DNA from: Saprospiraceae bacterium
GTDB lineage: Bacteria; Bacteroidota; Bacteroidia; Chitinophagales; Saprospiraceae
Length of the DNA: 64,000 nucleotides
Reading direction: 5' to 3'
Assembly (NCBI GenBank): GCA_020629715.1
Contig: JAHDCU010000002.1
Span: forward strand, 522,848 to 586,847
Shown here: piece by piece, positions 8,408-16,982 of the stretch
Layout: every line of letters begins with the position of its first letter
Numbering within the stretch: the stretch's first letter is position 1
Program-made: the position numbers and the translations under genes
The notes under the pieces: model-generated
What the model was told of the DNA's origin: nothing
Seen by the model: the letters and a program-made list of their open reading frames with translations, nothing else
The model's database searches: none

Positions 8408-9886
8408 CTATTTAGAAAAAGAAACTCCATACCTACGATGATCACCACAAGAATGAAATATTCCTTGATTATCTACTTGTATTCCATGCACCCCTCCAAA
8501 GAATAAGGAGGGTTTGGTCCAACGTTGAGCCTGATCCAGTTTATCAGAATTTATCATAAATCCTGATTCCACATGATTTCCAGACTTTGAAAGATATAGC
8601 CTTGGTGCAGCTATCGAATTTTCTAAACTGTACCCTGATCTAAGAATATACAGAAGAACCTGAGTAATGACATAAGGTATACGTGCAGCACCACCTGACC
8701 CAAGACAAGCTCGCAATCTTTTTTGATCATCTAATATTATACTTGGAGTCATCATACTATTGAGTCGAGAACCTGGCGTCCATGTACCTAGGCCATCGGG
8801 TTGAAGTGCAGTTTCTCCAAGCATATTATTCATTTGCATCATTGTACCCGGAATAAAATAACCATTACCCTCACCGATGGTCGTGGTCAAAGCTATAGCA
8901 TTACCCCACTGGTCTACAATATTGAAATGAGAAGTACCGCCATAAGCCTGATTATTATGCGCTTCATCCGATGATAACGATAATTTTTGAAACCTTGATT
9001 TAAAACACTCATATCCACCGGGTAGAGCTACTAGATCCTTTACAATACTGAGATAATCATTTTGCCATTGATCGTTGAGTACTTTATTGAGTTCGCTTAG
9101 AATATTCGCCATAATCCACGATCCCGTACTGGATCTTGGAGGTACTAGTACTATTGAATTATCAAAAGAAATCCTTAATGATTGATCCCAGTGGACGCGG
9201 TAAGATTCAAAATCAATTTTCCGTATATGTCCTTGATTGATTCGACTATAGGAGTCAATTATATCAGCAATTTCACCTTTATAGAAAAGATCAACACCGT
9301 CACTTGCCAAGGCATCAAGAAATAAATCATAATCTGACATATGAATTACATCACCCTCAAGCTTTAATGAATTATCTTCTTTAAAAAAAACATTCCTTAC
9401 GGACTTATCCATTCTAAATATCTTCTCTAGTAAGGTGAGATCTATTGCTTGGAAAGTATTTAGCTTGATTCCGTTTTTTGCATAATGCCTTGCATGCTGC
9501 ATTAAAACCGTCATTGGTAAACTACCATACTTTTCATGAAGCTCGTAGATAAATTTAATTGCGCCTGGAACAGCCATTGCACTGGCTCCAGCATAAAATA
9601 ATTCTTTGCTTGATCCGAAGTCCACTTCTATTGGTATAAGACCATTAGTAGCTGCTCCGTACTTCTTAACTGGTGTTTGACAAAAGAAATCAGCACAAAA
9701 TGTAAGCCCCTGCTCAGTATAAATATTGGCAAATCCACCGGCTCCAGCACTTGCCATGCAAGGCTCAGCTACAAACGAAGTGAAATAAGCAGAAATAGCA
9801 GCATCAAAAGCATTACCTCCCGACTCTAAAATATCTTGAGCAGATTCAAGTGTTTTTTCATGTCCTGCAGAAATGGCGTAATTCAT
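8408..9886 (-). CDS. ggt: Gamma-glutamyltransferase family protein without signal peptide
   Basis: The 492-residue protein has the Ntn-hydrolase fold of gamma-glutamyltranspeptidases, which cleave or transfer the gamma-glutamyl group of glutathione and related amides. The N-terminal MNYAISAGHEKTLESAQDIL and GGNAFDAAISA are typical of the large subunit. The autoprocessing/nucleophile Thr is at about residue 318 in YGGTSHFNIVDQWGNAIALT, followed by the small-subunit motifs TPGSRLNSMMTPSI and GSGGAARIP. The usual secretory signal is absent: the protein begins directly at the conserved domain, so it is predicted to be cytoplasmic unless the start is misjudged. Its ATG overlaps the stop of the upstream 174-residue gene by one base (TAATG), implying translational coupling. 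The substrate may not be glutathione. Confidence 0.88.
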   Translation of the reverse strand: MNYAISAGHEKTLESAQDILESGGNAFDAAISAYFTSFVAEPCMASAGAGGFANIYTEQGLTFCADFFCQTPVKKYGAATNGLIPIEVDFGSSKELFYAGASAMAVPGAIKFIYELHEKYGSLPMTVLMQHARHYAKNGIKLNTFQAIDLTLLEKIFRMDKSVRNVFFKEDNSLKLEGDVIHMSDYDLFLDALASDGVDLFYKGEIADIIDSYSRINQGHIRKIDFESYRVHWDQSLRISFDNSIVLVPPRSSTGSWIMANILSELNKVLNDQWQNDYLSIVKDLVALPGGYECFKSRFQKLSLSSDEAHNNQAYGGTSHFNIVDQWGNAIALTTTIGEGNGYFIPGTMMQMNNMLGETALQPDGLGTWTPGSRLNSMMTPSIILDDQKRLRACLGSGGAARIPYVITQVLLYILRSGYSLENSIAAPRLYLSKSGNHVESGFMINSDKLDQAQRWTKPSLFFGGVHGIQVDNQGIFHSCGDHRRYGVSFSK

Positions 9887-10410
9887 TAATCCAATATATG
9901 AAAATTGACATCACCCTTTAGATTTACTAAAAGTCCTTTTTCAGAAAAATTTAAACTGACTATTTCTACACTTTTCGGAGCTACGTGCAATTTTATATCG
10001 TCATATAAGACTATTTCCTTCGGATTATTTAATATGAAATCTTTAGCTACATTCAACTGTCTATGCAGCAATTGATTTAACCTTGACTCAAGATTATTTT
10101 TTAGTCCCTTTATCAATAATTTATTAATTCCTGCTGCTAAAATTCCGTCAGACTCTATCTTAACATACAAATTATGAACCAGTACTCTATCATCTTCTAC
10201 ATTTAGTAAAAAAGTTGCTCGCAGTTTAATAGCTACAACGCCCTCTAAAATAATCTTTAAAACCCCATGTGAATCTTCGCTTGAAAGATCGATATCTTGA
10301 AGTTTAAACCCCTGTGTAACTTCTATACCGATCAACTTATCTTGTAATAGCTTGTTTAGGGACGAAAATGAAAGACTAACAGGTAAGTCGATTTTTGAAA
10401 GCGTTTTCAT
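9886..10410 (-). CDS. Unknown 174-residue protein, weakly DUF4403-like
   Basis: The family is not confidently recognised. From the ATG at 10410 (MKTLSKIDLPVSLSFSSLNK) the protein is 174 residues, alternates polar and hydrophobic residues like a beta-rich lipid-binding or DUF4403-type fold, and has no signal peptide or membrane segment. Segments such as INKLLIKGLKNNLESRLNQLL are amphipathic helices, and the last part (VEIVSLNFSEKGLLVNLKGD) looks like the repeated strand pattern of DUF4403/TULIP-like proteins. An earlier in-frame start at 10440 would add MLYLCLINKF but is less natural. The gene is translationally coupled to the gamma-glutamyltransferase gene, suggesting a shared pathway, and is divergent from the Smr gene 33 bp away. 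Confidence 0.5.
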   Translation of the reverse strand: MKTLSKIDLPVSLSFSSLNKLLQDKLIGIEVTQGFKLQDIDLSSEDSHGVLKIILEGVVAIKLRATFLLNVEDDRVLVHNLYVKIESDGILAAGINKLLIKGLKNNLESRLNQLLHRQLNVAKDFILNNPKEIVLYDDIKLHVAPKSVEIVSLNFSEKGLLVNLKGDVNFHILD

Positions 10411-10442
10411 AAATTTATTTATTAGGCATAAATAGAGCAAAA

Positions 10443-10946
10443 TTGGTAGATATCAAAAATTTATGGACTGGCGATTATATTCGACAAATTAGTACTGGAA
10501 CTATTGGTGTATATGAAGGTGCCTATCAATCAAAACTCAAAATAAAAATTAGAGAAGGGCATGTTATGATAGATGTAAATGATGCCGAAGTTATTGATGA
10601 AAAGGAAGTAGAAGAAATTCGTGCCAAAACTAGTTATAATCATTCATCAAGTACTAATATAATAAAACGTACCCCCCCTAAAAAGATTGATCTTCACCTA
10701 GAAAAGTTAGATCCTGAAGGTAGAATCACCTCTCATGCTAGAATGCTTGATTTCCAACTTAAAGCATGCGCAGAATACTTAGAAAAGGCTCATTACTATG
10801 GACATAAGGTAGTAACTGTAATCCATGGACAAGGATTAGGAATATTAAAACGAGAAGTTAGGTTTCTTATTTCAGGACTCGATTATGTGCAGTTCAGTAA
10901 CCCTATAAATCAAGATGGAGCTACTGAAGTTTGGTTTAAATATTAG
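10443..10946 (+). CDS. Smr-domain protein with N-terminal KOW-like segment
   Basis: This 167-residue protein has an Smr (small MutS-related) domain in its C-terminal half: KKIDLHLEKL (the DLH motif near residue 83), then HKVVTVIHGQGLGILKREVR, the HGxGxG motif of Smr nucleases. The N-terminal 50 residues (VDIKNLWTGDYIRQISTGTIGVYEG) look like a small beta-barrel/KOW-like segment common in Bacteroidota Smr proteins. The start is TTG at 10443, as no ATG precedes the conserved part. Smr proteins act on DNA or on stalled-ribosome mRNA; which applies here is not known. It is convergent with the OmpA-family gene. Confidence 0.8.
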   Translation: MVDIKNLWTGDYIRQISTGTIGVYEGAYQSKLKIKIREGHVMIDVNDAEVIDEKEVEEIRAKTSYNHSSSTNIIKRTPPKKIDLHLEKLDPEGRITSHARMLDFQLKACAEYLEKAHYYGHKVVTVIHGQGLGILKREVRFLISGLDYVQFSNPINQDGATEVWFKY

Positions 10947-11038
10947 CTTTCGATTCATCTATCCTTCATACCTAATTCATTACTATGAAGGTAAGCGTAT
11001 AAATATTTGCCTCCAAAATTTTCGATTATCATATGGAC

Positions 11039-11070
11039 AAAAAAAAAGGTCCCGAAATATCGGAACCTTT
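11039..11070 (-). terminator. Terminator for the OmpA-family gene
   Basis: On the minus strand a stem (AAAGGT/ACCTTT extended by an inner CCGA/TCGG with one mismatch) ends in a run of at least eight T residues. It lies 24 bp after the stop of the OmpA-family gene. Confidence 0.85.
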
Positions 11071-11093
11071 CTAATTTATCTTAAAAAATACTA

Positions 11094-12836
11094 TTAGTAA
11101 CCTGAGTTTTTGTTTCCATTACTGATTGATCCAGTATTGATAACGTTATTGTATGTTGCTCCTTCTGGTCTAGCCATATCGAAGTCACCAGCAGAACAAA
11201 GTCTGAATTCTACTCTTCTATTCATGTAGTGAGCACTTGAAGCTCCACCTAAAGGCGAATCTTCACCACCATACATTAATTTTAATCTTCCTCTATCAAT
11301 GCCATAGTTAGCTACTAAGAAATCAACCGCTGACTTAGCTCTATTATAACTAAGTGTAGTGTTATAATCATTAGTATTTCTAGTATCTGTATGCCCCTGT
11401 ACAGTTACGCAGATTTCAGGACACATTTTCATTACACTTGCAACATGGTGCAATTGGCTGTAATACTCTGGCTTTATACTATACTTATCTAGATCGAAAT
11501 GAATCATTGGTAAGAACCATTCTCCACAACCTGTTTCCACTTTCTTACAACCAGGACAGTTAGCATTCATAATTCTAATTACGTCAGACTCCGAAAGAGT
11601 TTCGACTGCAGGGATAGAAGCTACACCATTATTATCAACATCATAACCTGGAGGTGAATAAGGCTCAGTATCTTTACAATCAGCTAATCCATCACCATCA
11701 CTATCAAGAACTACACCTCTAGTGTCTACTGCACAACCTGCTGGAGTATCTAACTCTTGGTCTAACATATCTATGATTCCATCACCATCTTCATCAGAAA
11801 GATCAAGCTGAGGTCGTTGCTTTAGAGAAGCAATGTCGTTGAAAGATCTGTCCAAAGGATTTAACCAATATAGAGGCTCTGTAACATTATCAAAGTTTCC
11901 AAGATTAATTGCTAATCTTAGGTTAGTATAATGCATAATATCCGCATTATTTGTTTGATCAAGGTTAGTTCTCCATTTTTGACCATCTAAGTAATCATTG
12001 TCAGTTAACATAACTTGATGCTCCAGTCCAAGATTGATTCTCTTAGTGATCTTACGAGCTACACCCATTGAGGTTGTAAATACTACGTGAATATTAGTAT
12101 CATCACCTAATCTAAATATACCTTTCTTTTTGAAACCATCAGTCTCATAATCACCATCATAGATATTGTTAAGAGCATCTTTTATTTCAGCCCTTCCAGA
12201 TTTAGTATCGAACTTAGACGATGTAAATCCTGATCTAGAGACTAAATCAGTGTATAAATTACCATTTTCATCTCTCAAGTCTAATTTAGTAGAATGAGAA
12301 TCTAATCCAACACCCACAGTAGCATACCAATTCCATTTGTTACTAGGTGAGTGAAATAATAAATTTCCAATATTAATTACACCCTGCATGGCTACGTAAC
12401 CATAAGTTGTTCTATGGTTAAAGAACCAAGGATTTTCAGGACCATATCCTCCGAAAACAGATTGCTCAGGAAGTAAATTACTACCTGACGGCTGAGGGTC
12501 TAATCCAGTTGCTCTTCCATAAAAGAAATCTCCTCTTAATGAAAATGCATAATGAATAGCCTTTCTTAAATGAAGACCGACTCCAAATCCTCCAGGGATG
12601 GTTCTATCTACATCTCCATCAATAAAAAAGTGACCTAAATGGACACCTAATTCCCAGGAATGTTTTGGTTTTGCAGAATAACCATATTCGCCTTTTCTCC
12701 ATTTTGAATTCTGTTCTGAATCTACGGTCATTTCGTCTGTAATGCTTAGCTCAGTAGTCTCAAGCATTTCTTCTTGAGCAGTTGACAAGGAGTATGCCAA
12801 CACGACACATAATAAAGTGTATAAAAACTTTGTCAT
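11094..12836 (-). CDS. OmpA-family outer-membrane protein with thrombospondin type 3 repeats
   Basis: The 580-residue protein has a signal peptide (MTKFLYTLLCVVLAYSLSTAQ), an N-terminal region of about 300 residues rich in alternating hydrophobic strands that fits an outer-membrane beta barrel, then two calcium-binding thrombospondin type 3-like motifs (DEDGDGIIDMLD and DSDGDGLADCKD) as a linker, and a C-terminal OmpA domain of about 115 residues (IHFDLDKYSIKPEYYSQLHH, GHTDTRNTNDYN, LSYNRAKSAVDFL) that binds peptidoglycan non-covalently. Cys pairs near CPGCKK and CGEW precede the OmpA domain. A role anchoring the outer membrane to the wall is inferred. It is a single-gene unit with a -7 promoter match at 12886-12893 and a terminator directly downstream. 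Similar proteins are abundant and often needed for envelope integrity in gliding Bacteroidota. Confidence 0.9.
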   Translation of the reverse strand: MTKFLYTLLCVVLAYSLSTAQEEMLETTELSITDEMTVDSEQNSKWRKGEYGYSAKPKHSWELGVHLGHFFIDGDVDRTIPGGFGVGLHLRKAIHYAFSLRGDFFYGRATGLDPQPSGSNLLPEQSVFGGYGPENPWFFNHRTTYGYVAMQGVINIGNLLFHSPSNKWNWYATVGVGLDSHSTKLDLRDENGNLYTDLVSRSGFTSSKFDTKSGRAEIKDALNNIYDGDYETDGFKKKGIFRLGDDTNIHVVFTTSMGVARKITKRINLGLEHQVMLTDNDYLDGQKWRTNLDQTNNADIMHYTNLRLAINLGNFDNVTEPLYWLNPLDRSFNDIASLKQRPQLDLSDEDGDGIIDMLDQELDTPAGCAVDTRGVVLDSDGDGLADCKDTEPYSPPGYDVDNNGVASIPAVETLSESDVIRIMNANCPGCKKVETGCGEWFLPMIHFDLDKYSIKPEYYSQLHHVASVMKMCPEICVTVQGHTDTRNTNDYNTTLSYNRAKSAVDFLVANYGIDRGRLKLMYGGEDSPLGGASSAHYMNRRVEFRLCSAGDFDMARPEGATYNNVINTGSISNGNKNSGY

Positions 12837-12885
12837 AGGGTAACAATTTTTCTTTGCGCTAAGGTATTGATTTTTGATGAGTTCA

Positions 12886-12893
12886 CAAATGTA
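12886..12893 (-). promoter_or_regulatory. Candidate -7 element for the OmpA-family gene
   Basis: On the minus strand TACATTTG matches TAnnTTTG about 50 bp before the start codon. No TTG is present at 19-20 bp spacing. The rest of the 366-bp gap (12837-13202) holds no recognisable gene; plus-strand TACATTTG (13021-13028) and TATATTTG (13154-13161) are possible -7 boxes for the next gene. Confidence 0.5.
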
Positions 12894-13202
12894 TTTTCAA
12901 CACAATCAATAAATTTAGCATGTTTAACTCTTTTAGGACGCGGCAATAAGTCAAAGTCACAGTAACATGAGCTGATATTTATTGCCGAATTCATTTTACT
13001 AACTTATTTGTAAAGTAGACTACATTTGAAAGAAATACCCCTACTGCTATTGTTGAAAATATAGGTCCTCAAAAGTAACCACCCCAGAAAAACTATTAAC
13101 TAACACATTATGAATATCTTTCATATTATATTTTTTTATAATGTAATATGGATTATATTTGTTTTAATTGATTTTAGTTTACCATTCTAATTAGACAGAA
13201 GT

Positions 13203-14075
13203 ATGAAAACCGATATTACGTTGATTAATGATCAGGACGATAATCTAGATTTTGAAGCAATTATAGTCATTGAAAAAAAAATGTTAAAAAATAATCTAAT
13301 ACGCCGATTCAATGATTTTTATACATCCAGAACGAAAGTCACCATTCTGGATGAATCTGAAATCCCTTTAGCATCAACTACCGCCCTATTAGAAGCTGAA
13401 AAAATAAAATCTGTAATTTATATAGGTAGCACTAGAGAACATCTGTTTTCAAATCCTATTTTACTCTCCGAAAAGTCTAGTTATTTTGGCACGACTAATA
13501 AGGTAATTGGTTATCAACGTCATTTATCAAATTCTCCTCTTGAGCAAAGTTTTTCAATAGGGCTAGGTGAATTGAAGAAAGATATCATGAAGAGTGAACT
13601 TGTATTAAGAAATTCAAATTTCGTTGAAGTGCAACTTTCTTTATTGAAGGCCAATGAAATGAATCGAAATTGTCAAGATTCTATACATGGTCTTGATTCT
13701 GAAGAATTCTGTCAATTGCTAAAAATATGTGGATTCTCGTGTAAAAATAATGTTATGTGGTTTTCTGATATAAGTGAAGAACCACAGTATAATGAAATAG
13801 ATATATTATGTTCTTCCATTTGGTATTATCTAGAAGGATTAGCCCTCAGACAAAACGAAGATCCAAGTAATAAGAATGATATGACTACCCTTATGGTGCA
13901 GGCTCCAGACTTGAGTCAAGATCATGAATTTATTAAAAGTAAAGAAACTGGTAGATTGTGGTATAAATACAAAAGCTCAGAAATAAATGAAGAACATCAT
14001 TATTTGGCTTGCTCACAAGAAGATTACGAAACCACATGCCAAGAAGGTATACCTGATAGACTATTATCAATCTAA
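13203..14075 (+). CDS. Degenerate arginase/formimidoylglutamase-like protein
   Basis: The 290-residue protein is related to the Bacteroidota-specific ureohydrolase (arginase/formimidoylglutamase) family, most clearly from residue 95 on: VIGYQRHLSN, GLGELKKDI, VLRNSNFVEVQLSLLKANEM, HGLDSEEFCQLLKICGF, SSIWYYLEGLALR, ETGRLWYKY and the closing CSQEDYETTCQEGIPDR all align by eye with that family. It is about 100 residues shorter at the N-terminus than the family's usual 390. Positions that carry metal-binding aspartates in true ureohydrolases (GGDHS, DAHxD, SxDxD) appear here as GSTRE and VEVQLS, so catalysis is unlikely. It overlaps the stop of convergent murF by 4 bp and lies in the T9SS cluster. 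No signal peptide; predicted cytoplasmic. Confidence 0.65.
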   Translation: MKTDITLINDQDDNLDFEAIIVIEKKMLKNNLIRRFNDFYTSRTKVTILDESEIPLASTTALLEAEKIKSVIYIGSTREHLFSNPILLSEKSSYFGTTNKVIGYQRHLSNSPLEQSFSIGLGELKKDIMKSELVLRNSNFVEVQLSLLKANEMNRNCQDSIHGLDSEEFCQLLKICGFSCKNNVMWFSDISEEPQYNEIDILCSSIWYYLEGLALRQNEDPSNKNDMTTLMVQAPDLSQDHEFIKSKETGRLWYKYKSSEINEEHHYLACSQEDYETTCQEGIPDRLLSI

Positions 14076-15334
14076 TCGGTAACCAATCTTTCTAATTGTA
14101 GAGCCCTAGATCCTTTTAAGAGTATCGTACAATTTCTAAGTTGTTTCCAAATATTGCTCGATTTCAATTCATCAATATTTAGAAATACAAAATCATTGTC
14201 GCCATAGAGATTATGATATATTTCTCCTACTAATATTACTAAATGGAATGTTTTTGATTGGGTATGAGAATAAACAGATTTATGCTCAGCTTCACTTTCG
14301 GTACCTAGTTCGAGCATATCACCAAGTACTACAACCTTATTTTGAAAAGAAGATTTGTCAAAGGCATCTATACTAAATCTTGCACTCGTAGGGTTACTAT
14401 TATATGCATCAAGAATGAAAGTTCTGTCATCCTTGCCAACAATCTCAGACCGATTGTTATCCGGTATATATGATGATACTCCATTTAGAATAGATTGTTC
14501 AGAAACACCGAAGTATCGACCTATAGCAATTGCAATAGCTATATTTTGAATATGAATTTCACCAATAAGATTAGTCTCTACAGATTGTCCCAAGGCTTTT
14601 AACTTGAGGAATCTTTTATCGTCTTCAAGTATAATATCAGAAGGTACTACTTCAATAATAGAGTCATATTCCCCTAACATTTCTAAGAGGGTCGGATCTT
14701 CTTTATTTACTAATATTGTTTTATGAGCGTTCTTTAGATAAGCATACATCTCTCCTTTTCCCTTTTTGACACCTTCTATACCACCAAACCCTTCTAAATG
14801 TGCTTTACCTATATTTGTGATCAAGCCATAGTCTGGTTCTGCTATTTTACAAAGTGCAGCAATTTCGCCTTGATGATTAGCACCCATTTCGATGATAACA
14901 TAATCATCATCCTGTTTCGCATTGAGAATAGTGAGCGGAACACCAATATGATTATTGAGATTACCCTTTGTAACTGTTATCCTAAAAGTACTTTGTAATA
15001 CTTTGGCAATAAGCTCCTTGGTTGTCGTCTTGCCGTTGCTACCTGTGAGTGCTATTACCTTGCCTTTGAATGTTGATCTATGATAATTGGCTAGTGCTTG
15101 GAGAAATTTTAGAACATGATCTACAACTACATATTGTTCACTTAGCTTGAAATCACGCTCATCTATTACCGCTAAAATAGCACCCGCATCAATTGCTTTT
15201 TTAGCATACTTATTACCATTAAATCGCTCTCCTTTTAATGCAAAAAATATATCTCCTTTTGTGATACTACGTGTATCAGTACTTATTGTGGCACCCGACA
15301 ATAGGAAATCATGAACTAATTTGATCTTATTCAT
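14072..15334 (-). CDS. murF: UDP-MurNAc-tripeptide:D-Ala-D-Ala ligase
   Basis: This 420-residue enzyme makes UDP-MurNAc-pentapeptide in the last cytoplasmic step of peptidoglycan precursor synthesis. The N-terminal substrate domain shows ISTDTRSITKGDIFFALKG; the ATP-binding P-loop is GSNGKTTTKELIAKVL; the central domain has VTKGNLNNHIGVPLT and EMGANHQGEIA; and the C-terminal Mur ligase domain has LDAYNSNPTSARFSIDAF and LGDMLELG. The frame continues open upstream into gldJ, but the conserved N-terminus begins at MNKIKLVHDFLL, so ATG 15334 is chosen. The gene follows gldJ, an order I recall from Flavobacterium, although a hairpin terminator sits in the gap. Confidence 0.95.
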   Translation of the reverse strand: MNKIKLVHDFLLSGATISTDTRSITKGDIFFALKGERFNGNKYAKKAIDAGAILAVIDERDFKLSEQYVVVDHVLKFLQALANYHRSTFKGKVIALTGSNGKTTTKELIAKVLQSTFRITVTKGNLNNHIGVPLTILNAKQDDDYVIIEMGANHQGEIAALCKIAEPDYGLITNIGKAHLEGFGGIEGVKKGKGEMYAYLKNAHKTILVNKEDPTLLEMLGEYDSIIEVVPSDIILEDDKRFLKLKALGQSVETNLIGEIHIQNIAIAIAIGRYFGVSEQSILNGVSSYIPDNNRSEIVGKDDRTFILDAYNSNPTSARFSIDAFDKSSFQNKVVVLGDMLELGTESEAEHKSVYSHTQSKTFHLVILVGEIYHNLYGDNDFVFLNIDELKSSNIWKQLRNCTILLKGSRALQLERLVTD

Positions 15335-15340
15335 AAGCAT

Positions 15341-15370
15341 AAAAAAAGCCCTTAATAAATTAAGGGCTTT
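15341..15370 (-). terminator. Hairpin terminator between gldJ and murF
   Basis: On the minus strand AAAGCCCTTA pairs with TAAGGGCTTT (10 bp, 6-nt loop), followed by a run of T. It starts 16 bp after the gldJ stop, and its T run ends a few bases before the murF ATG, so it can end gldJ transcripts or partly attenuate murF. Confidence 0.8.
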
Positions 15371-15386
15371 AATTTTAATATTTTTC

Positions 15387-16895
15387 TTACTTGTACTTTC
15401 TTTTGATTTTACGACCGCTTTCAGGAAATTCATTTCCACCAGTATCCTCATTTCCTGCAGGACCTCCTACACGTATCATAGCACATCTAAATCCTAAGGT
15501 ACGATCAGATTTTGCTTGATCTTTAAATCGACGAGTCCCAGGAGATAACCAATATAATCTATCAGCCCAAGATCCTCCTTTAATAACTCTAACACTATCA
15601 TTTATTAAAGTATATTCTCCGTAGCCATAAGATACCAATTCGCTGTTTTCACCATCTTTGTAATCTACTACATTACCTTTCTTATAGTTTTCTCTATCTG
15701 CTACTTCATCATCTTCTACCGTACGGTATTGTAATCTACCTAGACTATCTTTTTCGATAGGCCTTCCCTCTTCATCAAGAATAATCTCTTTAAATTGATT
15801 ACCTCTAAATGGATTCAAATCATGGTTTTCAGCATCACTCAGTGTAATACTTGTAAGCGGCCTATATACATCTTCAGTCCATTCACTAACGTTTCCAGCC
15901 ATATTATACAGTCCGAAATCATTAGGTAAAAACTGCCTTACTGGCCCTGGTGTAGATGCGTGATCATTAAGATTACCACTCATACCCATATAGTCACCAC
16001 GACTTCTCTTGAAGTTAGCCAAGATTTTACCTTGATTACCATTTCTCTTTTGATATCTAGCTGTACGACCATTCCAAGGATATATACGACGATCTGTGAT
16101 ATTTTCGTCTTTTCTAGTATTTTGATTTCCTTGAAGTGCAAGGGCAGCATACTCCCATTCAGCTTCAGTCGGTAATCTGTAATCTGGTAACAAAATGCCA
16201 TCTTCAAATTCTACAGGACGTTCTCCACCTGTTTGTAGATCAGGAAGATTCTTTCTTACATCCCCTTGATATTGTCCTGCGAGATAAGCTTTTGTATTAA
16301 AATTATCAGAGTCAACTTGATTTGTATTAAGATTCAGTACACCTCTTTCGACTAATAACATTTCATTTACCCGATTACTTCTCCAAGCGCAATATTCACG
16401 AGATTGGCTCCAATTGACACCTACCACAGGATAATCATCATAAGATGGGTGTCGGAAGTATGTTTCTACTAAAGGCTCATTGAATGAAAGCTCTTCCCTC
16501 CAAACTAGTGTATCAGGTTGAGCATCAATCCATACTTGAGGATACGCTTTATATGTTTGCTTTGTCCAGTGGAGATATTCTTTCCAATTATGATTAGTCA
16601 CCTCTGTTTCATCCATATAGAATGAAGAAACAGTTACTCTTCTAGGAATATTATTCCACTCGAAAGAAACATCCTCTTCAGTAACTCCCATAGTGAAAGT
16701 ACCACCCTCTATCAGAACAAGATTAGGACCATTGATCTGTCCTTCGTAATCTCTTTTTTCAAAACCACCCCACTCTGGGTCATTAAATTTCCATCCAGTT
16801 GCTGAAGATCGCTCTCCACCACCTCCACCACCACAAGATGCTAGTCCGAAACATAACACAACAGCACCTAAGAGTAGATTAAATGAATTTCTCAT
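15387..16895 (-). CDS. gldJ: GldJ gliding motility/T9SS lipoprotein
   Basis: This 502-residue protein begins with a lipoprotein signal (MRNSFNLLLGAVVLCFGLASC; lipobox LASC) followed by a run of Gly. Its body is an FGE-sulfatase/SUMF1-like domain: NLVLIEGGTFTMG, FYMDETEVTNHNWKEYL, YPVVGVNWSQSREYCAWRS, YRLPTEAEWEYAA, YNMAGNVSEWTEDVY, VIKGGSWADRLYWLSPG and LGFRCA. GldJ and its paralogue GldK share this fold; the adjacent murF on one side and porU on the other, plus the ATGWKFN segment after the lipobox, favour GldJ. GldJ stabilises the gliding/secretion machine at the periplasmic face of the outer membrane. A -7 match (TATATTTG) lies at 16956-16963. Confidence 0.9.
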   Translation of the reverse strand: MRNSFNLLLGAVVLCFGLASCGGGGGGERSSATGWKFNDPEWGGFEKRDYEGQINGPNLVLIEGGTFTMGVTEEDVSFEWNNIPRRVTVSSFYMDETEVTNHNWKEYLHWTKQTYKAYPQVWIDAQPDTLVWREELSFNEPLVETYFRHPSYDDYPVVGVNWSQSREYCAWRSNRVNEMLLVERGVLNLNTNQVDSDNFNTKAYLAGQYQGDVRKNLPDLQTGGERPVEFEDGILLPDYRLPTEAEWEYAALALQGNQNTRKDENITDRRIYPWNGRTARYQKRNGNQGKILANFKRSRGDYMGMSGNLNDHASTPGPVRQFLPNDFGLYNMAGNVSEWTEDVYRPLTSITLSDAENHDLNPFRGNQFKEIILDEEGRPIEKDSLGRLQYRTVEDDEVADRENYKKGNVVDYKDGENSELVSYGYGEYTLINDSVRVIKGGSWADRLYWLSPGTRRFKDQAKSDRTLGFRCAMIRVGGPAGNEDTGGNEFPESGRKIKRKYK

Positions 16896-16955
16896 TTTAC
16901 ATCAATTTTTAAGACTTCCAAATATGTAATCCAAGTTTTAGAACCAAGATTTTGC

Positions 16956-16963
16956 CAAATATA
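16956..16963 (-). promoter_or_regulatory. Candidate -7 element for gldJ
   Basis: On the minus strand TATATTTG matches TAnnTTTG about 60 bp before the gldJ start, in the 87-bp gap after the PorP/SprF gene. No -33 TTG is seen at the standard distance. Confidence 0.45.
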
Positions 16964-16982
16964 CACAATTCATTAAATGATC

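Noticed and set aside
15334-15451. Longer N-terminus of murF running into gldJ
   Set aside because: The extra 39 codons overlap gldJ and pass through a terminator hairpin; homology begins at MNKIKLVHDF.
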